A program made the translations under genes and the position numbers. 64,000 nt of DNA from G965204755 sp965243415 (GTDB lineage: Bacteria > Acidobacteriota > Vicinamibacteria > Marinacidobacterales > Marinacidobacteraceae): positions 2,232,001 to 2,296,000 of the forward strand of contig OZ251549.1 in NCBI GenBank assembly GCA_965243415.1. Reading direction: 5' to 3'. Below, in pieces: positions 60,588 through 64,000 of the stretch. The notes under the pieces were generated by a model. It saw nothing but the letters and a program-made list of their open reading frames with translations, did no database searches and was not told the DNA's origin. Position 1 is the first letter of the stretch; every line of letters begins with the position of its first letter.

Positions 60588-63299
60588 TCAGTGGGCCTCG
60601 CACCGGATGAAGAAGTTGCCGTCGTTGCGCCCGGTGTTCGGGCCCGCCGGGAACCGGGTGTTGCCGGCGCGGCGGTTGTCGCCGTCCGCATCCCAGGTGC
60701 AGGTCACCGACAGGTCCATCTCCGTTTCGCAGGTCTTCGTATCCCGGATCAGCACGAAGGTGGCGGTGAGCGGGATCTCCACCACCGCGTCGCACAACTC
60801 CTCCCCGCCGTCGTCAGCGGAGCAGGAATCCGCGTCCTCGTTGCCGTCGAAGTTGTCCGGGTTCCCGTCGCTCCCGGGATCCCCGTCGGCTCCAAGCAGG
60901 TCGATCTTCCCCAGGTCGCCGTAGATCGGGTCGCCGTCGCTGTCCAGCAGTTCGTGCCGGACGATCGGCTGCCAGGCGCCCAGGCCGAGCCGCGCGTCAC
61001 GCCCCCCCGTGAGGTAATCGGCGGGTCCGTCACCTTGGAAGAATCTGCGCTGGAACAGTTCGTAGAGGTCGTAGTCCCTCAGGGTGCCGTCGATCCCGAA
61101 ATTCGGGCGGCCCCGGAAGATGTCACTGTCCCTTGTCCCCAACTGGGTCGTGCCCGGCTCGGGGCGCTGGAGCCACATCGAGGCGTACCGGCTGCCTCGC
61201 GGTCTCCATTCCTGTCCGGGCCTCCCCCCGGCCAGGACGACATCGCTGCTGGGAGCCGGCGCGGTGTTCCGGACGACGATCCGGTCGAACCGGGCCCAGC
61301 GGTTGTGATTGTTGTTGGTTCCCGAGAACTCGAACTCCAGTCGGTACTGCCTGCCGATCCCCCCGGCCACGAACGCCTCCACTTCCTCCCGGAACCGCTC
61401 GCACTTGTCGTACTGGTCCGCCAACGGGAAAGTGACGCGCCCGCACTTCAGGTCGGCGAACGGGTCGTCCTTCCCCCAGGCGACCTCGCTGCCGGCCCAG
61501 GACACCCCCACCTGCGGGTCCACCTGCAGCCGGTAACCGGGCGAGTAGTCGTAGTGTTTGAAGTACGCCTGCTCCAATCCCGAATGGTCGGTGTAGTAGC
61601 CGTCCGTGACGAGCACGGCGCAGCGGCCCGGGGGTTTCTCGACCCGTTCTACGGGCGGCATCACGACGCCCAGGCTCCTCTGGAACTTGCCGTAACTGGG
61701 ATCGGAGGTGGCCCCGACTTGGTTGAAATTGATGCGCCGATCGTAGTAATCGCCCCGATAACAATCGTTGGCGCCATTCCGGATCGGGCCCGGGGCGGCG
61801 CGGGTGTCCCGGTTGCCGTCCCAATTCGCCACGCCCCCGAACTTGTTGACGAGGCTGTCGGGATCGGGCGGATCCGGCGGCGCCAGGTCGAGGGTGCGGT
61901 AAACGGAAGTCACTTCCAGATCGGCGCCCGGCACCGTCAGCCACCCGCTCGGGGTCGCCGCCGGAATCGTCGTGAACTCGTGGGTCACCGTCGCCGGATG
62001 GCTCAGCGTGTATTCCCAACCGAACTCCAATCCGGCACTGTGGTTGGGCCACCAGAGTTCCATGGGGTCGCCGAATGCGTCGTCATTGATCCAGACCACT
62101 TGGTAATTGTGGAAGACGCCCTCGATCAGCCGGAAGTCCACTTCGAAGTCTTCGCAGACCGCCGCCTGGTCCGCGTCCATCGCCGGCGCCGGCGGCGGGT
62201 CCGCGGCGGGCTCGGAGCAGCGGAACGGTCCGCAGGTGACATGCATCGCGGCGCCCGTCGGGGTCGCCTCCTGCCCGGCCCCGCCGGTGATCCTGCGGAA
62301 CTCGAAAACGGCGCCCTCGTCCACCGCCGTTCGCTGCAACAGGTTCCAGTCCGCATAGACGAACGGCGTCAGGGACTCCCCGGCCTCCACCGTCACGCCC
62401 GGCGCGCCCTCGACGAACAGCGGCCGGATCCGCGCCCGGTGCGACGACGACACCAGCAGCATCGGGTTCACGCTCGCCCTCGCCTTCTTCGGATCCGTCC
62501 CGTCGTCCGGACACAGCGCCTGCCCCGAGCAGTCCCGGTCGGCCCCCGCTTCCGGCGGCCGCATGCTCACCACGAACGGCCGCGGCGCCGCGTCGCTCAT
62601 CCCGGACACGGCCTCGCTCCAGTCGCTCACGATCGGCGACTCCGCGGTCCCGGCCACCGCCCGCACCCGGATCAGCATCTCCGTCTCCGGTTCCGCCAGG
62701 ACCCGGTGCGTCGTCCCTTCGACGGTCTCCGGCGAGGCCGCGTCGAGCCCCTCCTCGGTCGCCGCCACCCGCACTTCGTACGACGATGCCTCCGCCACCG
62801 GTTCCCAACTCCACTCGATGAAGTCCGCCCCGCTCCCGGAAACCTCGGGAACCGGCGCCGACAGGGTGACCGGCGGAATCGGCGCCGCCGCGCTCGTCCC
62901 CATGGCCGTTTCGCTCCACTCGCCCTGCCGCTCGCCCTCGTGGGCCCGGACCCGCGCGTACCCGCTGGTCTCCGGCTTCACCGAAAAACGATGCATGGTC
63001 GTCGTGACCGTGGCTGTCGAAACCGAGGAGAAGTCGCCCTCCTTCAGGCTCAACTGGATCTCGTAGCCGGTGGCGCCTTCCACCGCTTCCCAGCCGAACT
63101 CGAGGAAGTCGTGGCCGCTGGCGGTGACCTTCAGCCCGCCGGGAACCCCCACCGGATCCGGGGCCGCCGGAGCGGGCGGGGGCGCGGGAGCCGGCGCCGG
63201 GGCGGTGGTGGACGAGTCGTCCCCGCAGCCCGCGAACGCCAGACCCGCCAGGAGGATCAGGCCCGGCAGGCCCCCCCGGGAGCGGCCCGCGTTACGCAC
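60588..63299 (-). CDS. Fibronectin type III lipoprotein with upstream poly-G tract, copy 2
   Basis: 903 residues. The GTG start at 63299 gives a textbook lipoprotein signal peptide of 25 residues (MRNAGRSRGGLPGLILLAGL, lipobox LAFAGC). Two fibronectin-III domains and the long C-terminal region match copy 1 closely, with small length differences in the middle (for example at the segment after DCYRGDY). The poly-G tract is here 23 bases before the start codon rather than inside the reading frame. The encoded protein is probably surface-exposed, with fibronectin-III domains mediating adhesion or carbohydrate or protein contact. Function of the C-terminal region is unknown. Confidence 0.85.
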   Translation of the reverse strand: MRNAGRSRGGLPGLILLAGLAFAGCGDDSSTTAPAPAPAPPPAPAAPDPVGVPGGLKVTASGHDFLEFGWEAVEGATGYEIQLSLKEGDFSSVSTATVTTTMHRFSVKPETSGYARVRAHEGERQGEWSETAMGTSAAAPIPPVTLSAPVPEVSGSGADFIEWSWEPVAEASSYEVRVAATEEGLDAASPETVEGTTHRVLAEPETEMLIRVRAVAGTAESPIVSDWSEAVSGMSDAAPRPFVVSMRPPEAGADRDCSGQALCPDDGTDPKKARASVNPMLLVSSSHRARIRPLFVEGAPGVTVEAGESLTPFVYADWNLLQRTAVDEGAVFEFRRITGGAGQEATPTGAAMHVTCGPFRCSEPAADPPPAPAMDADQAAVCEDFEVDFRLIEGVFHNYQVVWINDDAFGDPMELWWPNHSAGLEFGWEYTLSHPATVTHEFTTIPAATPSGWLTVPGADLEVTSVYRTLDLAPPDPPDPDSLVNKFGGVANWDGNRDTRAAPGPIRNGANDCYRGDYYDRRINFNQVGATSDPSYGKFQRSLGVVMPPVERVEKPPGRCAVLVTDGYYTDHSGLEQAYFKHYDYSPGYRLQVDPQVGVSWAGSEVAWGKDDPFADLKCGRVTFPLADQYDKCERFREEVEAFVAGGIGRQYRLEFEFSGTNNNHNRWARFDRIVVRNTAPAPSSDVVLAGGRPGQEWRPRGSRYASMWLQRPEPGTTQLGTRDSDIFRGRPNFGIDGTLRDYDLYELFQRRFFQGDGPADYLTGGRDARLGLGAWQPIVRHELLDSDGDPIYGDLGKIDLLGADGDPGSDGNPDNFDGNEDADSCSADDGGEELCDAVVEIPLTATFVLIRDTKTCETEMDLSVTCTWDADGDNRRAGNTRFPAGPNTGRNDGNFFIRCEAH

Positions 63300-63322
63300 G
63301 GGTCGAGCCCCCGGCGGACCTG

Positions 63323-63341
63323 CCCCCCCCCCCCCCCCCCC
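63323..63341. repeat. Homopolymer C19/G19 upstream of lipoprotein gene 2
   Basis: Nineteen C residues on the plus strand, 23 bases before the GTG start. A leader frame (MMQTIEEPAPRCGRTRPLAP) enters the tract and, with 19 Gs, ends at a TAA just inside the gene. With 18 Gs it would join the lipoprotein frame. Confidence 0.9.
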
Positions 63342-64000
63342 TATTGTCGTGGGGCGCGAGAGGCCGCGTCCGGCCGCAGCGCGGGGCCGGCTCTTCGATG
63401 GTCTGCATCATGAGGCGTGTCTCCGGGAAAGGGAACAGGGAGGGCGCCCGCGACCCCTTCCGGACCGCGGCGTCGCCCGGAATCGTACCGGATTCGGAGG
63501 CGCCGGTCTTCCCCGCACCCGGCGAGCGAGCGGGCGGCGAGGTCCGGACCCGTTTTCCGGGCGCCCTTCGGGGACGCCGAGGCCGACTGCCGTCGGGCCG
63601 CGCCCGTTCGTCCTCCGCGGGCAGGGCATTCCCGTCGCAGATCGTTCCGGCGCCGGAACGACCCGGTCCCGCATCCCGCAGGGAGACGAAACCCCGGCGC
63701 CGCCCCCGGGATTGGAGGCGTGGTCCGGCGGGCGGGACGCGATCCGGTCCACGCCGAGGGTTCGTTCGCGGCGGGCCCTCCGCCCGTCGGGCGCCCGTCG
63801 CCCCCGACTCCCCGTCCGGAACCTCCGTCGTCGCGGCTGCCGGCGCGGCGAGCCGGGCGCGCCGCGTCCTCGGGGGCGCGTTCTTCGGGACGGCTTCCTC
63901 GGGTGCGCATTCGTCGGGGCGCGCCCGCCGGCGGGGTGACGCTCGGGAACGCCATCGTGCCGCGAACCCGAGGGAACCGCCGCCCGACCTCCGGCCGCGA
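63342..64000. other. Right-edge region upstream of lipoprotein gene 2
   Basis: The first 150 bases resemble the upstream region of gene 1, including the leader frame and a possible TACGAT -10 box at 63482-63487 on the minus strand. Beyond about 63500 there is only GC-rich sequence with low-complexity open frames and no recognised gene. Confidence 0.5.

Noticed and set aside
57070..60924. Very long open plus-strand frame (1284 codons) opposite lipoprotein copy 1
   Set aside because: Its translation is Arg/Val/Gly-rich without domains, and it mirrors the real minus-strand gene with signal peptide and fibronectin-III domains. The same applies to the plus frame at 59691-63413.
59837..63341. Poly-C runs as pure sequencing or assembly artefacts
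   Set aside because: Run length may be miscounted, but two paralogous positions both carry long runs flanked by the same acctg sequence, so the tracts themselves are real features.
1..64000. tRNA, rRNA, insertion sequences, integrases, attachment sites
   Set aside because: I looked for TpsiC-like arms, transposase DDE motifs and flanking direct repeats and found nothing I can support. How the defence genes arrived is therefore not shown by mobile elements in this window.

Overview
The window is uniformly very GC-rich, with strong third-position G/C bias, many GTG and TTG starts, and frequent 4-base start/stop overlaps. No tRNA, rRNA, CRISPR array, transposase or integrase was recognised. The gene set (FtsX-type permease, amidohydrolase operon, secreted TolB-like propeller, M28 peptidase, DUF3179, creatininase, GH4) fits a Gram-negative of the Acidobacteriota/Gemmatimonadota type. 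Ankyrin and fibronectin-III proteins plus a dense defence load would suit a host-associated lineage. Both taxonomic statements are inference.

Layout. 1-5.8 kb (minus): an FtsX-like permease cut by the edge, two paralogous membrane-anchored ankyrin proteins with a permease C-terminal relic between them, and metG. 6.4-10.8 kb (plus): three coupled exported amidohydrolase-family genes, of which only the middle one has the HxH metal motif, ending in a hairpin. 10.85-13.8 kb (plus): a complete type II Zorya anti-phage operon (zorA, zorB, zorE). 13.9-23.7 kb (minus): a second defence block with a DUF4268 protein, an AAA ATPase, a DUF1156 DNA methylase, a nuclease-DUF4268 protein, a nucleotidyltransferase and a large N6-adenine methylase with a nuclease-like N-terminus.

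24.3-31.3 kb (plus): a TolB-like propeller gene and an M28 peptidase gene flank two tandem, divergent GmrSD-type (DUF262-DUF1524) restriction genes. Between the GmrSD copies lies a chimeric ORF made of pieces of the peptidase and propeller genes, the scar of a tandem duplication. 31.3-36.05 kb (plus): lepA, hemW and a MATE-like transporter. 36.15-40.5 kb (plus): an unfamiliar, lower-GC, tightly packed cassette of a SAM methyltransferase, a compact SF1 helicase and a large protein ending in an AlkB-like dioxygenase. This is my best candidate for an undescribed system.

40.6-48 kb (minus): an APC amino-acid permease, a roughly 630 bp degenerate CATGTGTC repeat array, a DUF3179 protein with in-gene 18 bp repeats, and an overlapping GH4/PfkB pair. 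48-54.7 kb (plus): a small membrane protein, creatininase-like protein, PLP-fold class V aminotransferase, thyA, folA, a decayed aminotransferase N-terminus, a second aminotransferase and ridA, with short-period repeats in the spacers. 55-64 kb (minus): a heptad-repeat coiled-coil membrane protein, then three tandem copies of a fibronectin-III lipoprotein gene. One copy is decayed; the two intact ones carry G27 and G19 homopolymers at or just before their starts, with frame arithmetic that suggests phase-variable expression.
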